Positions 8,301-16,738 of a stretch of 64,000 bases of DNA are shown piece by piece. The position numbers were made by a program, and so were the translations under genes. The stretch is from Gemmatimonadota bacterium (lineage in GTDB: Bacteria > Gemmatimonadota > Gemmatimonadetes > Gemmatimonadales > GWC2-71-9): assembly GCA_029863245.1 (NCBI GenBank), contig JAOTVV010000016.1, forward strand, positions 1 through 64,000, written 5' to 3'. Numbering within the stretch: position 1 is the first letter of the stretch; each line of letters starts with the position of its first letter. The notes beneath the pieces are model-generated. The model had not been told where the DNA came from, did not search any database, and was given only the letters and a program-made list of their open reading frames with translations.

Positions 8301-11300
8301 CGACCTGCCCGTCCCCACCGAAGGCGTGATAGACGTCGCCGTCGAAACAGCCGATCTCCCCGACCCGGCGCTGGTGGGAGCCGGTCGCGCGGTGACGCTG
8401 TCGGTCGCGCCAGCGACTCGCGGGTGGCCCGAGCTCACGCTGCCGCTGCCCAACGGGTGGGAGCCGGTGCCCGGCAGTACCCGCCTCGCCGGTGTGCCCA
8501 CGCCCGACCCGGCCGCGCGGGCCGACTCCGGTGGTGGGACCCTGCTGGTCTGGGACTTCGGGAAGCGCGCGATGGGTCCGATCACGGTCGAGATGCGCCC
8601 GGCGGCGCATACGATGCCGGACGAGTCAGTAACCATCCCCGCACTCCGGAGCGATACAGACCGCCTGGAGGACCGTCGAACGGCATTCCTGTTCGGGCCG
8701 TCCGTCGAGATCTTCGGGCTCCAGGATGGGACGATCACCGCCCGCGATCGCGTCTTCATCGGTGTGAAGGGCGAGGCTGGGCAGCCGGTCACCCTGTACG
8801 ACGGTGACTCGGTGCTTGCGCGCGGCAATATCCGGATCGACGGCATTCACGACTTCATCGCCGTTCCGCTCGACCCGGGTCCGCACGTGCTGCGCGTAGC
8901 CATGCGCAACACCTGGAGTCAGGAGCGGTGGGACAGCATCGCCGTGCACGTGAGCGACGTGCCCGCCAGCCTGGTGGGTTCGACAGGCACGCTCACGCTG
9001 CGGGCGGATGGCCAGAGTGTCGAGACCGTCCGGGTCCGGATGCTCGATCGCTGGGGCGTGCCCCTCGTGTTCCCGACGCAGGCCACGGTGACGGTGGACG
9101 GCGCCGAGGCGCTGGGGAGCGACACCGACCCCTCGTCGGTCGGGCTGCAACACCGGACCGACTCGCTCGGCTGGCTCACCGTCCGGATCAAGCCGGGCCA
9201 CGAGGTGCGTCGCGGCAGGCTCGCGCTGCGAACGGCCGATGTGACGTACGAACGCCCACTCGAAACGCTGCCTGCCACGCCTCCGTTGATGGTGACCGGT
9301 GTGGGCCGAGTGGGTGTGGGCGCCAGTCCCGACGCGTTCGGTGCGATCACGGCCCGCGGTCGGCTGGATGACCGCACGTCGGTGGTGGTGAGCGTCGACT
9401 CCCGGCGCCTCGATGCCAACCGCGAGACATTCGGCCGCGACTTCGATCCGTTGGATGAGGCCCAGTACCCCATCCTGGGCGATGCCAGCAGCGTGCGGAC
9501 CGTGAGCGCGTCGCAACACGCCGTGGCCGCCCGCATCGAGCGCGGCTTCGACTGGCTCGCCATTGGTGACGTGTCGACCGGCGATTTCGCTGAGGGACTG
9601 AGCCTCGCCGCCTACAGGCGGGCCCTGTCCGGAGGCATGGCGCGGATTGCCACGGGGCCCGTCTCCTGGCGCGGGTTTGCCAGCGTCACCAGTCAGAGCC
9701 TCGAGCAGGAACAGATCCGCGGCGCCGGCATCTCGGGTCCGTACTCACTGGGCGGCGCGGCGATCCCCGGCACCGAGCAGATCGTGGTCGAGATGCGCGA
9801 TCGCGAAAACCCGCAGCGCGTGCTCACTCGACAGATGCTGGTCCGCTTCATCGACTATCAGATCGACTACCAGGTGGGAACGCTCCTGTTCAAGCGACCC
9901 GTGCCGGCTGCCGACGCGGCCGACAACCCCGTGTTCCTGATGGTGACCTATGAGGGGCGCAGTGGAGGAGACCAGCGCCTCGTGGGTGGCGTTCGCGCCA
10001 GCCTCGATGCGCTGGGTTGGTCGAGGCTCCAGGTCGATTCGCTGCGGCTGGGTGTCACCGCGATCCATGCCGACGAGCCCGGCGGGGCGTTCGACATGAC
10101 CGGCGTCGACGTGCGACTCCTCCGGTTCGCCGGGTTCGATCTGGGTGGTGAGATCTCCTACTCGCATGCTCCGGACTCGAGCGGCTTCGCCACGTCGCTC
10201 ACCGGATCCGTCGAATTGTTGGGTGGCGCCGCCAAACTGTCGGCGTCGTGGATGAAGATCGGCGACGGCTTCGGGAACCCGTCCAACATCGCGCTCCGGG
10301 CCGGCACCGAGGAATTCAAGGCTGGCGGCACGTTCCAGGTTGGCGGCACGACGCTCCGCGCGCAGCACGACTTCATGACGTCCACGTCACAGGACGTGAG
10401 CCGTCGGCGTACGACCCTCGGCGTGGGGCAGCCGGTGGGGAAGACCCTGAGGATCGAGGCGAATCAGACACTCGACAGTTTCGAGAACGGCGCCGACGGT
10501 GACCGCTCGCAGGCGTTGGAGGGGAAGCTCGTGTGGACACCCCTCGACCGGCTCGAGTTGTGGGCCGAGGGGCGGCAGCAGCTGGGGTCGAGCGAGAGCT
10601 TGGTGCGGCCGAATCACGTCGGGGCAGGGGCGGGCGTCAACGTCACTGATGACCTCCGCGTCGAGCTGCGGCATCGCCGCGTGCTCCTCCCCGCGGACGA
10701 GTCGTACGGGGTCACCAACATCGGGCTCACGTCGGACGTTGGCTTCGGCACTCGGGCCTGGGGATCCTATCAACTCGCTGGCGGTGCCGGCGCGCAGTAC
10801 AACGCCGCGATCATCGGTCTCAACAACCGGATCACCCTCGGTTCGGCCTGGACGGTGAACTCGATGTTCGAGCGTCGGTTCGGACTGAACGATGCGGAGC
10901 TGGGCGACCCGGTCCGCGCGCTCCCGTTTCTGCAGGACGAAGAGGACTACTGGTCTGCCGGGCTCGGGGTGGAGCTGTTGCCGCAGGGCGCCCCCTACCG
11001 CGTGACCGCACGCGGTGAGTACCGCGACGGCGAGCGGCTGTCGACCCGCCTGTTCACGCTGGCCGGTGATCTCTCGTTGAATCGCTCGCTGGCCGTGCTG
11101 TCCCGCCAGGAGCTGCTCTCCACTGAGCAGACCCTCACTACCGGAACCGAAACCGGTCGGCGCGTCGCGTCCCTCTGGGGGGTAGCGTTCCGGCCTATCG
11201 GCAGCGAGGCGGTGAACGTGCTGACCAAGGTCTCCTGGCTCGACGAGACCAACCCTCGGAACCGGGGCGTGTTGACCAGCCTGGGTCAGGAGCAGCGCCT

Positions 11301-11727
11301 GATCGGGGCGGCCGAGGTGATTTGGACACCGACACGCCGCACCGAGCTGGCGGGCCGCTATGCCATCCGCCGCACCGAGGCCGATCGGCTGCACGAGGAC
11401 GGCGTCACCCAGCGGCTCGAGTCCACGGCCGACTACGTGGGCGCGCGCACCAGCGTGATCATCAACCCGTTCCTCACCTTCCGGGCGGATGGACGTCTCC
11501 TGATCGAGCGCGCGAGCGGCACCACCCGCTGGGACGCGGCACCGGCACTCGCCGTTGGGCTGCTCGATCTCCTCGAGGTGGTGGTGGGCTACCGCTTCGG
11601 TGACCTACGGGATCCGGACTTCTCGGTTCGCGGCGGGCATGGGGCGTTCCTCACACTCGGCACCAAGGTCACGGAAGGGTCTGTCGCGACCGTGGCCGAC
11701 TTCTGGCGCTCTCGGTTCGGTAGCTGA
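5386..11727 (+). CDS. Giant DUF11-SdrD-like-OmpA-barrel outer-membrane protein (2113 aa)
   Basis: ATG 5386 has GGAG 11 bases upstream and gives a signal peptide ending near LEAQG. In order: an N-terminal NVAQATYVAPNG module; DUF11-type domains at about 199-318, 339-455 and 462-580; an SdrD/Cna-B-like domain at about 592-650 (GKAWLDVNDDGRQGAGE); an OmpA-like peptidoglycan-binding domain at about 738-847 (GHTSSTG, LSLERATSVTDYL, NRRVEMNLV); Ig-like segments to about 1300; then roughly 800 residues of alternating amphipathic strands ending in aromatic residues that look like a transmembrane beta-barrel. The protein would span from peptidoglycan to surface. DUF11 and OmpA domains are well known separately; the role of this combination is not known to me. 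It may anchor, export or display the smaller DUF11 proteins encoded just upstream. Confidence 0.85.
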   Translation: MPHAGRTMRTGIRPGRGLLGAVAVLLCCGLPLEAQGPTAAGTEISNVAQATYVAPNGHTFTAVSNVLVVTVAQMAGVDLAPPRTTTANPGGRVVFAHTVTNAGNGTDSVRLSATSAAGWPTLIYRDLNGDGVLDAGESQIQGPVTLSAGAAMALLVVVDVPTSATVRGTTDSVTVVAVSEFDGSRRDACVDVLQIQDVGVLVTLSKLVDRTTATAGDILTYTVSYAATGTNTALTLAMADPIPLGSSYVAGSLEWNGAPLTDGTGDDAGTFDPAGNRVLFGVGDVPGGQSGVVAFQVRIDGGLAAATPVANNASASYGTVAGTDSVASNTVVTTIVLAQLGLEKVLVGPTTARIGEQISYTLVSVNRSSTTPARDVVLSDTLPPELEYVTASPGANVLGQVVSWTLGEVAPGDSVRVSLTARVSSLVRDTLSVRNLAVLAATNAPTQTAMSDGVDLVGLLPNQLSLEKTADVLEVGLGETAPYTLVLENTGDNALSGIVIVDTLPLGGRYAEGSAIGADSVRVDGRVVTFFVTGPLAPGAKHTVRYTMAVVSAETPVLENRAVATAEGGFVVASMQLAWVRVRRSWPMETRAVIGKAWLDVNDDGRQGAGELGVAGLDVWTDDGEVATTDGDGKFSFRNVRPGGHAFRIDPTTVPAGYRIAASDRIVPVDADGWTTPNVQFRLVPTTGRVEGARIPVPWTVAVRHVRPPADSPPPTLAVTAQITDAVDSTEAASPSVPLAVLPVTFGVGSAVLTSESHTVLDDVAGLLVASPEVEVEIAGHTSSTGPRLLNLRLSLERATSVTDYLIASGIDRSRVRVEAYGPDRPAASNDTPEGRARNRRVEMNLVRGTNAAAAATFVRGLASVGLADSALVPSAPPAPRPPVTEYAVTLANPTGRPLDGLSLRFETPPDSARLVIGGAPAHVDPATMALPPIAPRANVALTVWATATGDSTWVALQAPGRAGERMAVSVADLPVPTEGVIDVAVETADLPDPALVGAGRAVTLSVAPATRGWPELTLPLPNGWEPVPGSTRLAGVPTPDPAARADSGGGTLLVWDFGKRAMGPITVEMRPAAHTMPDESVTIPALRSDTDRLEDRRTAFLFGPSVEIFGLQDGTITARDRVFIGVKGEAGQPVTLYDGDSVLARGNIRIDGIHDFIAVPLDPGPHVLRVAMRNTWSQERWDSIAVHVSDVPASLVGSTGTLTLRADGQSVETVRVRMLDRWGVPLVFPTQATVTVDGAEALGSDTDPSSVGLQHRTDSLGWLTVRIKPGHEVRRGRLALRTADVTYERPLETLPATPPLMVTGVGRVGVGASPDAFGAITARGRLDDRTSVVVSVDSRRLDANRETFGRDFDPLDEAQYPILGDASSVRTVSASQHAVAARIERGFDWLAIGDVSTGDFAEGLSLAAYRRALSGGMARIATGPVSWRGFASVTSQSLEQEQIRGAGISGPYSLGGAAIPGTEQIVVEMRDRENPQRVLTRQMLVRFIDYQIDYQVGTLLFKRPVPAADAADNPVFLMVTYEGRSGGDQRLVGGVRASLDALGWSRLQVDSLRLGVTAIHADEPGGAFDMTGVDVRLLRFAGFDLGGEISYSHAPDSSGFATSLTGSVELLGGAAKLSASWMKIGDGFGNPSNIALRAGTEEFKAGGTFQVGGTTLRAQHDFMTSTSQDVSRRRTTLGVGQPVGKTLRIEANQTLDSFENGADGDRSQALEGKLVWTPLDRLELWAEGRQQLGSSESLVRPNHVGAGAGVNVTDDLRVELRHRRVLLPADESYGVTNIGLTSDVGFGTRAWGSYQLAGGAGAQYNAAIIGLNNRITLGSAWTVNSMFERRFGLNDAELGDPVRALPFLQDEEDYWSAGLGVELLPQGAPYRVTARGEYRDGERLSTRLFTLAGDLSLNRSLAVLSRQELLSTEQTLTTGTETGRRVASLWGVAFRPIGSEAVNVLTKVSWLDETNPRNRGVLTSLGQEQRLIGAAEVIWTPTRRTELAGRYAIRRTEADRLHEDGVTQRLESTADYVGARTSVIINPFLTFRADGRLLIERASGTTRWDAAPALAVGLLDLLEVVVGYRFGDLRDPDFSVRGGHGAFLTLGTKVTEGSVATVADFWRSRFGS

Positions 11728-11810
11728 TATTAGAGATCGCCTCATTCTCGGACGGCGAGCTGGGGCCGTCGCTTGAGGGCCGAACCGCAGCCGAAGGAGT
11801 GACCGAGCCC

Positions 11811-12248
11811 ATGACGCAGATCAACATGCAGCGCGTTGCCCTGGGGGCCCTGGCGGCCGGAGCCGTGATCTTCGTGGCCGAGCGGATCCTGAGCCAGTTC
11901 TACATGGGCCCGATGCAGGCATCGCTCGAGGCCCACAACCTGTCCATGGACGTCACGGTGAGCGGCTTCGTGCTAGCGGCACTGGTCTCGCTGCTCGTCG
12001 GCTTCGCGCTGGTCTGGTTCTATGCCGCGGTGCGGTCGCGGTTCGGTCCCGGACCCAAGGCCGCCGCACTCGTGAGCGTCGTGTTGTGGCTGGGCGGCTA
12101 CGTGCCGTCGGTGCTGGGCTACAAGATGATGGGGCTATTCACCGACTGGCTGCTTGTGTTCTGGGCGCTCACGGGGCTCGCCGAAGTAATCGTGGCCACG
12201 ATGGTCGGCGGTTGGCTCTACAGGGAGAGCGAGTCGGGCGCAGCGTAG
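11811..12248 (+). CDS. Small four-helix integral membrane protein (145 aa)
   Basis: AAGGAG lies 11 bases before ATG 11811; the GTG at 11799 overlaps that site and was rejected. Four hydrophobic segments can be seen: about 9-25, 45-65, 80-97 and 108-130. Small polar loops and a short charged tail (YRESESGAA) complete it. I do not recognise the family, and no catalytic motif is visible. It follows the giant surface-protein gene by 84 bases on the same strand and could be co-transcribed, but nothing else links them. Confidence 0.75.
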   Translation: MTQINMQRVALGALAAGAVIFVAERILSQFYMGPMQASLEAHNLSMDVTVSGFVLAALVSLLVGFALVWFYAAVRSRFGPGPKAAALVSVVLWLGGYVPSVLGYKMMGLFTDWLLVFWALTGLAEVIVATMVGGWLYRESESGAA

Positions 12249-12331
12249 CTCGGGGGTTCCTTGCCCCCGGCGGCATTGGGCATTAGGGTGCGCGCGGGCA
12301 GCGCGGCGGCTATCGGCGACTTGCGCCGAGG

Positions 12332-12337
12332 TATAGC
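12332..12337 (+). promoter_or_regulatory. Candidate -10 box of a leaderless transcript
   Basis: TATAGC ends 10 bases before ATG 12348 and no Shine-Dalgarno sequence precedes that ATG. The -35 region is not conserved, so the call is weak on its own. It resembles the layout at 62365 and 22443. Confidence 0.3.
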
Positions 12338-12347
12338 TTCACTCGCG

Positions 12348-13397
12348 ATGCAGACCCTGATTGAGCAGTGGAGCGGCGAAGCGGTCGTCACGAGGTACGA
12401 TCGGGAGACCGAGACCTGGGTCTTCATCGCCATTCACGACACGACCCTGGGTCCCGCCATGGGCGGGTGCCGCGTCTGGCAGTATCCGACGCCGGCCGAT
12501 GGTCTGCGTGATGCGATGCGTCTCGCCGAGGGCATGACACATAAGTGGGCAGCCATCGGGTTCGACCTCGGTGGTGGGAAGAGCGTGCTCGCTGTGCCAC
12601 GTCCGTTGGAGGGCGACGCGCGACGGGGGTTGCTGCGGCGGTTCGGGCGGCTCGTCGCGTCGCTCTGCGGTGCCTACCAATGTGGGCCCGATCTCGGGAC
12701 CACCCCGGACGACATGGCCGTGATCGGCGAAGAGACCGAGTACGTGCACGGCTACGATCGCGTCCACGGCCAGCCGGTCGATCCCGGACCGTTTACGGCG
12801 CTCGGCGTATTTGTGGGGATGCGCGCTGCGCTGCAGCAGGCGTTCGGGTCCGTCGAGTTTGCCGGGCGGACGGTGCTGGTGCAGGGGATCGGTGACGTTG
12901 GCGTGCCGCTGGCACGTCAGGTGGCCGAGGCCGGGGCCACGCTCGTGCTGAGCGACACCGACCACAACCGGGCGGAGCGGCTCGCCACAGCGCTTGGCGC
13001 ACGCACGGTGCCGGCCGACCAGATCTCCACGACGCCGTGTGACGTGTATGCTCCCTGCGCCATCGGGGGGATACTCAACGCGACTACGATCCCGCTTCTC
13101 GGCTGCCGCGTCGTGGCGGGGTCGGCCAACAACCAACTGGCGGAGCCGGCCGACGCCGACCGGATGCACCGGCGGGGGATTCTCTACGCCCCGGATTATG
13201 TGATCAACGCCGGCGGGGCAACTGCGCTACCGCTGCTCGGGCGAGGGCACGCGGCCGAGGAGGTTCTGGACCGCATTCGAACGTTCGAGCGGACCCTCAC
13301 CGAGATCTTTTCCGTGGCTGTGGCGAACGACGAGTCGCCGTATCACGCCGCACAGCGCCGAGTGGACCGGGTGCTGACGGCGAGGCGGCGTGCCTGA
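12348..13397 (+). CDS. Leucine/phenylalanine/valine dehydrogenase family enzyme (349 aa)
   Basis: A Glu/Leu/Phe/Val dehydrogenase, which oxidatively deaminates a branched or aromatic amino acid to its 2-oxo acid with NAD+. Catalytic Lys78 lies in DLGGGKSVL and substrate Lys66 in EGMTHKWAA. Both are offset by two from the equivalent lysines of characterised leucine dehydrogenases (68 and 80, from memory). The DLGTTPDDM segment is present. The C-terminal Rossmann fold shows TVLVQGIGDVGVPLARQ, a GxGxVG-type motif, and an acidic SDTD at the end of beta-2, which favours NAD+ over NADP+. The length is usual. Leucine is the most likely substrate, but valine or phenylalanine is not excluded. ATG 12348 was chosen because family similarity begins there. 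Confidence 0.88.
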   Translation: MQTLIEQWSGEAVVTRYDRETETWVFIAIHDTTLGPAMGGCRVWQYPTPADGLRDAMRLAEGMTHKWAAIGFDLGGGKSVLAVPRPLEGDARRGLLRRFGRLVASLCGAYQCGPDLGTTPDDMAVIGEETEYVHGYDRVHGQPVDPGPFTALGVFVGMRAALQQAFGSVEFAGRTVLVQGIGDVGVPLARQVAEAGATLVLSDTDHNRAERLATALGARTVPADQISTTPCDVYAPCAIGGILNATTIPLLGCRVVAGSANNQLAEPADADRMHRRGILYAPDYVINAGGATALPLLGRGHAAEEVLDRIRTFERTLTEIFSVAVANDESPYHAAQRRVDRVLTARRRA

Positions 13398-13424
13398 CGA
13401 TTCCGGGCCCGGGGGCCAGGGTGT

Positions 13425-14132
13425 CTAGGGACCGCCTAATCGGACGCGCGCGCCGAGAAAGAGATCGTACAGTGTGCGCGCGGTGGTGGGTTGTCCGAAG
13501 TCACCGTACACCGCGCCCTCTCGGTAGCGGTTGCGGAGCACACCGATCTCGACGGTGGGTCGGCCGCCGGTGTTCCACGAGGCCCCTGCGACCAGCGCGA
13601 GCATCGACTGGCCGCTTTCCTGATAGCGGGTGACGACGGGATCGTCCCCGGCCGGGCCGCCCGAGAAGATGAGAGACAGGCCCGCAAATGGTTCCCAGCT
13701 TCCAAGGTCCTGACCGTAGCGCACCCCTACGTTGCCCGGGAACATCCACGCACCCTGTGCAATGAATGCCAAGTGGTGCGGGCCGTCGGTGGGGAGCATG
13801 GCGAATTTGAGGTACGGCCAGAGGACGATGGTTTGCGGGTTCTCACCGAAGCGCGTGAAGGCGTCGCCACTCAAGCTGGCGAATCCCTCCTCGAGGTAGA
13901 TGCCGATCGGGAGGCCGAGCTCCACGCGGTCGCCGAACGCAAAGGAGGGAGCCAGGTACGCGATGTAGTCGGGGCCCTGCGCCTCACCATTTCGGGCCTG
14001 GTCGCCGAGCACGGTTACACCGGCGTCGACATGCAGGCCCGGATCGATGCGTGCCGTGTGGAGCGTTGGGAAACAAGCGCTCACGGCCATCGTCACGCTC
14101 GGGATCAGTGCCAACTGCCACCGTCGCCTCAC
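13425..14132 (-). CDS. Putative outer-membrane beta-barrel lipoprotein (235 aa)
   Basis: It starts at GTG with a lipoprotein signal sequence ending in VSAC (Cys20). The rest is built of alternating hydrophobic and polar strands (YIAYLAPSFAFGDRVELGLP, LYDLFLGARVRLG), consistent with a small outer-membrane barrel of the acyloxyacyl hydrolase/OmpW size class. No family was recognised. It lies 85 bases downstream of the slipin gene on the same strand and converges with the leucine dehydrogenase gene, 27 bases away. Confidence 0.65.
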   Translation of the reverse strand: MRRRWQLALIPSVTMAVSACFPTLHTARIDPGLHVDAGVTVLGDQARNGEAQGPDYIAYLAPSFAFGDRVELGLPIGIYLEEGFASLSGDAFTRFGENPQTIVLWPYLKFAMLPTDGPHHLAFIAQGAWMFPGNVGVRYGQDLGSWEPFAGLSLIFSGGPAGDDPVVTRYQESGQSMLALVAGASWNTGGRPTVEIGVLRNRYREGAVYGDFGQPTTARTLYDLFLGARVRLGGP

Positions 14133-14217
14133 CCTTGCACCGCCTGAGAGATCCTTTGGGATATTGGCGCGACGCCGTGACCCGACCGTTCTCCCGGCCG
14201 TGACCCTGCCGACTCCG

Positions 14218-15240
14218 TCAGTCCTCGTCAGGCGGTTCGGTAGGCTTCGTCTCGTCCCGGGTCTCGCCCCCGGTCTTCAGGAGTCCGGCACCGCCCGCGA
14301 GTCCCGCGAGGCCCAGGATGTTGGGTGTATTGAGCGAGTCCGCGAGTCCGGACGGCACCACCATGAGCGATCCGCGCTTCACGATGCTCTCGTAGAGCAT
14401 GTTCATCGCTCGCAGGTTGAGCGCCACGGGGTTCTGGCTGTAGCTCTCCGCGGCCTCGACGAACTTCGAGGCGATCTGCGTCTCCGCCGTGCCGAGGATG
14501 ATCCGCGCCTGGCGCTCGCGCTCGGCCTGGGCCTGCCGCGACATGGCCTCTTCCAGCGCTTTCGGGATGATCACGTCGCGAATCTCGACCGACTGCACCT
14601 GGATGCCCCAGTCGTGCATCTTCTCGTCCAGGATCTGCTGCAGTCCACGTCCCAGTTCCTTGCGCGACTGAATCAGCTCGGCGAGGTCGTGCTTCCCGAT
14701 GGCGTCGCGGAGTGCGGTCTGGGCCGCGAGCACCACCGCCTGCTGGTATTCCTGCACCTCGAGCGCGGCGCGCTCGGCATCGTACACGATCCAGAACGCG
14801 ATCGCGTCGACGTTCACGGGCACGGTGTCCTTGGTGAGGCACGACTCGGCGCCGAAGTCGGTGGTGCGGATTCGCTGGTCGATGTGATAGGTGACGCGAT
14901 CGATCACCGGGATGACGTAGAACAGCCCGGGTCCGCGGAGCCCGCGATACTTGCCGAGCCGCAGCACCACCGCCTTCTCCCATTGGTCGGCGAACTTGAT
15001 GGACGAGCCCACGAACGCGCCCGCCACCGCGGCAATGCCGCCGACGACGAGTGCGCCAACCGGTGGTGTGAGCAGCGAGAACAGGGCCCCGATCCCTATG
15101 ACGCTGGCGGCCGTGACGAAGCCGCCAAGCATGGCGGCCGGGGGATACCGTGTGTCGGTGGGCGAGGTCATGCTGGGCCTCCCGGTATACCGTCTCGGTG
15201 CGGGTGTCTTCGCGCGCACCGGCAGGAACTCGTTGATCAT
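14218..15240 (-). CDS. SPFH/band-7 slipin (stomatin-like) protein (340 aa)
   Basis: A glycine-rich N-terminal hydrophobic pair (about 42-80) precedes an SPFH domain at about 85-260. Its hallmarks include WEKAVVLRLGKYRGLRGPG, FYVIPVIDRV, DQRIRTTDF and the VEIRDVIIPKALEEAMSRQ end of the domain. An Ala/Glu-rich coiled stretch (AERERQARIILGTAETQIA) follows, then a short acidic tail. Slipins assemble in membrane microdomains and are usually linked to membrane integrity or protease control. The start codon overlaps the stop of the GntR gene (ATGA, 15237-15240), which favours this start over ATG 15171 and suggests joint translation. No NfeD partner is adjacent. Confidence 0.88.
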   Translation of the reverse strand: MINEFLPVRAKTPAPRRYTGRPSMTSPTDTRYPPAAMLGGFVTAASVIGIGALFSLLTPPVGALVVGGIAAVAGAFVGSSIKFADQWEKAVVLRLGKYRGLRGPGLFYVIPVIDRVTYHIDQRIRTTDFGAESCLTKDTVPVNVDAIAFWIVYDAERAALEVQEYQQAVVLAAQTALRDAIGKHDLAELIQSRKELGRGLQQILDEKMHDWGIQVQSVEIRDVIIPKALEEAMSRQAQAERERQARIILGTAETQIASKFVEAAESYSQNPVALNLRAMNMLYESIVKRGSLMVVPSGLADSLNTPNILGLAGLAGGAGLLKTGGETRDETKPTEPPDED

Positions 15241-15674
15241 TCCGCCTCCCGCGTTCCGCCCTCACGGCGCGCTGCGCGCGACTCGGCGAGAGCATCGATG
15301 ATGTCGTCGATGGTGAACCCGAATGCGCGCCCCTGGGCGAGCATATCGGTGCACAGCCGGTCGAGTTGCGCACGCCGCTCGATCGCGGACGTGTCGGGCG
15401 ACGTCAGAGCGACGAACGTGCCACCCGGTCGTGTGACCAGCACCCCGAGCAGCTCGAGCTCCTTGTAGGCCCGCTGCACGGCGTTAGGGTGCACGCTCAG
15501 ATCGATGGCGAGCTGCCGGACCGTCGGAAGCCGCTCACCGGTCTCCAGCGTGCCCGTCACCACCTCCAGCCAGATCCGATCGACGATCTGGCGAAACAGG
15601 GGCTCGTCACTGCCCGGGTCCAGATAGACCGCCAGCCGTTGGGCGATCCCTGCGCGCTCGTCCGGCAACCGCAC
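15237..15674 (-). CDS. GntR-family (YtrA-like) transcriptional regulator (145 aa)
   Basis: An N-terminal winged helix-turn-helix (about 24-92) carries the GntR signature: EPLFRQIVDRIWLEVVTGTL, ERLPTVRQLAIDLSVHPNAV, AYKELELLGVL. It has only a short C-terminal helical region of about 45 residues, as in the small YtrA subgroup that often controls membrane transport or stress operons. It is translationally coupled to the downstream slipin gene, so it likely controls that operon. The GTG at 15674 directly abuts GGGGAG, leaving no normal spacing; TTG at 15668 would have 6 bases of spacing and may be the real start. A TAGACT-like -10 9 bases upstream could also allow a leaderless start. Confidence 0.85.
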   Translation of the reverse strand: MRLPDERAGIAQRLAVYLDPGSDEPLFRQIVDRIWLEVVTGTLETGERLPTVRQLAIDLSVHPNAVQRAYKELELLGVLVTRPGGTFVALTSPDTSAIERRAQLDRLCTDMLAQGRAFGFTIDDIIDALAESRAARREGGTREAE

Positions 15675-15799
15675 CTCCCCGTGAGTCTAGGCAAGGATAT
15701 GAACTCGTCCGGGCGAAGGCCAGTCGGACGTCTCCCGGACTGGTCTCTCGGGGACGCTCCGGGCATCATTGAAGAGCAGACGCTCACAGGTGGACGTGC

Positions 15800-16342
15800 A
15801 TGGAGCAGCAATCCAGACTCACCGTGTCCGGAACGTTGAACGCCGCCGTCGCGCGGCTCGATTGGATCTCCGGTGTGGGTGCCCGAGCCGTCCGCGCCGC
15901 GGCGGTGGTCGCGGTCGGTGGAGCCCTTGGCTGTTGGGCCCTCGTCTATCCGGGTCTGGGTGGGGTTCGCCCGCTCGTGTTTGCGCTCAGCCTCGCTCCG
16001 GCGGCTCTGCTGTGGTACTACGCGCGAGCGCTGGATGCCGCCGTGACGGCCGTTCGAGTCCAGGATGCCTTCCGCGATCTCGTCGACAAGACCACGAGTC
16101 AGGCGGGACAGGTGAGGGCGTCGCTCCAGACCGGACGGTTCCGGCTGCTGCGTGGGGTGTTCCGTGCCCTCCGCGCTGCCCGTGCGCTGCGAAGCGATCT
16201 GGACACGCTCGGGGTAGACCTGGCCAATTGGATGATCGTGAGCAACCCACTCTGGCTCGTCATCACGGCCGTGGCTGCCGGCAGCAGCGTGCTCCTCGTG
16301 GTCGTTGCGCTCGCAGCGGGCATCCTGCGTCTCGTCTTCTGA
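15800..16342 (+). CDS. Hypothetical membrane protein (180 aa)
   Basis: Two hydrophobic hairpin-like pairs are visible: about 33-70 (AAAVVAVGGALGCWALVYPG and PLVFALSLAPAALLWYY) and a C-terminal one at about 150-180 that runs to the end (SVLLVVVALAAGILRLVF). A charged helical segment between them (DAFRDLVDKTTSQAGQV) probably lies in the cytoplasm. No family was recognised. It runs in the same direction as the two small genes that follow. Confidence 0.65.
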   Translation: MEQQSRLTVSGTLNAAVARLDWISGVGARAVRAAAVVAVGGALGCWALVYPGLGGVRPLVFALSLAPAALLWYYARALDAAVTAVRVQDAFRDLVDKTTSQAGQVRASLQTGRFRLLRGVFRALRAARALRSDLDTLGVDLANWMIVSNPLWLVITAVAAGSSVLLVVVALAAGILRLVF

Positions 16343-16370
16343 ACCAACGGAACCAACCCGAGGAGCAGTC

Positions 16371-16604
16371 ATGGGCTACCGACGATTCACCGACCGGGCC
16401 GGGCACGTGTGGGAAGTGCGTGACCGAACGAGGAACGCGTGGCAGCTCGAGCCCGTATCGGGCAACCCTGGCCGGGGCCTGACGGTGCCGGCTCCGGGAT
16501 ACGAGCAGGACCCGTTCGAGCTGAGCGAGGAGGAATTGCTGCGGATGCTCGATGCGGCGGCGGGGACCCTGTCTCGCCCAAAGAAATCACCGTTCGCGGA
16601 CTAG
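16371..16604 (+). CDS. Hypothetical small protein (77 aa)
   Basis: ATG 16371 is preceded by GAGGAG at good spacing; an upstream ATG at 16305 lacks this. The product is soluble and charged, with a WEVRDRTRNAWQLEPV strand region and an acidic ELSEEELLRMLDAA helix near the C-terminus. It does not match any family known to me. It sits 28 bases after the membrane protein gene and is probably co-transcribed with it. Confidence 0.6.
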   Translation: MGYRRFTDRAGHVWEVRDRTRNAWQLEPVSGNPGRGLTVPAPGYEQDPFELSEEELLRMLDAAAGTLSRPKKSPFAD

Positions 16605-16738
16605 ACCGTTCCCCGATGGCTCGAGGGGGTTGCTTCCCGTCGGACGCCGTCGTATATGGGGAACAGATGGTGTCTACGGCCGGCGCCGGCGCCGCGGGAT
16701 GCCCCGTCGGATCGCAACCCACCAGGAGGTGGTGACTC

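Noticed and set aside
6736..9563. Long minus-strand frames opposite the giant gene
   Set aside because: High-GC antisense shadows with Arg/Gly-rich composition and no start signals.
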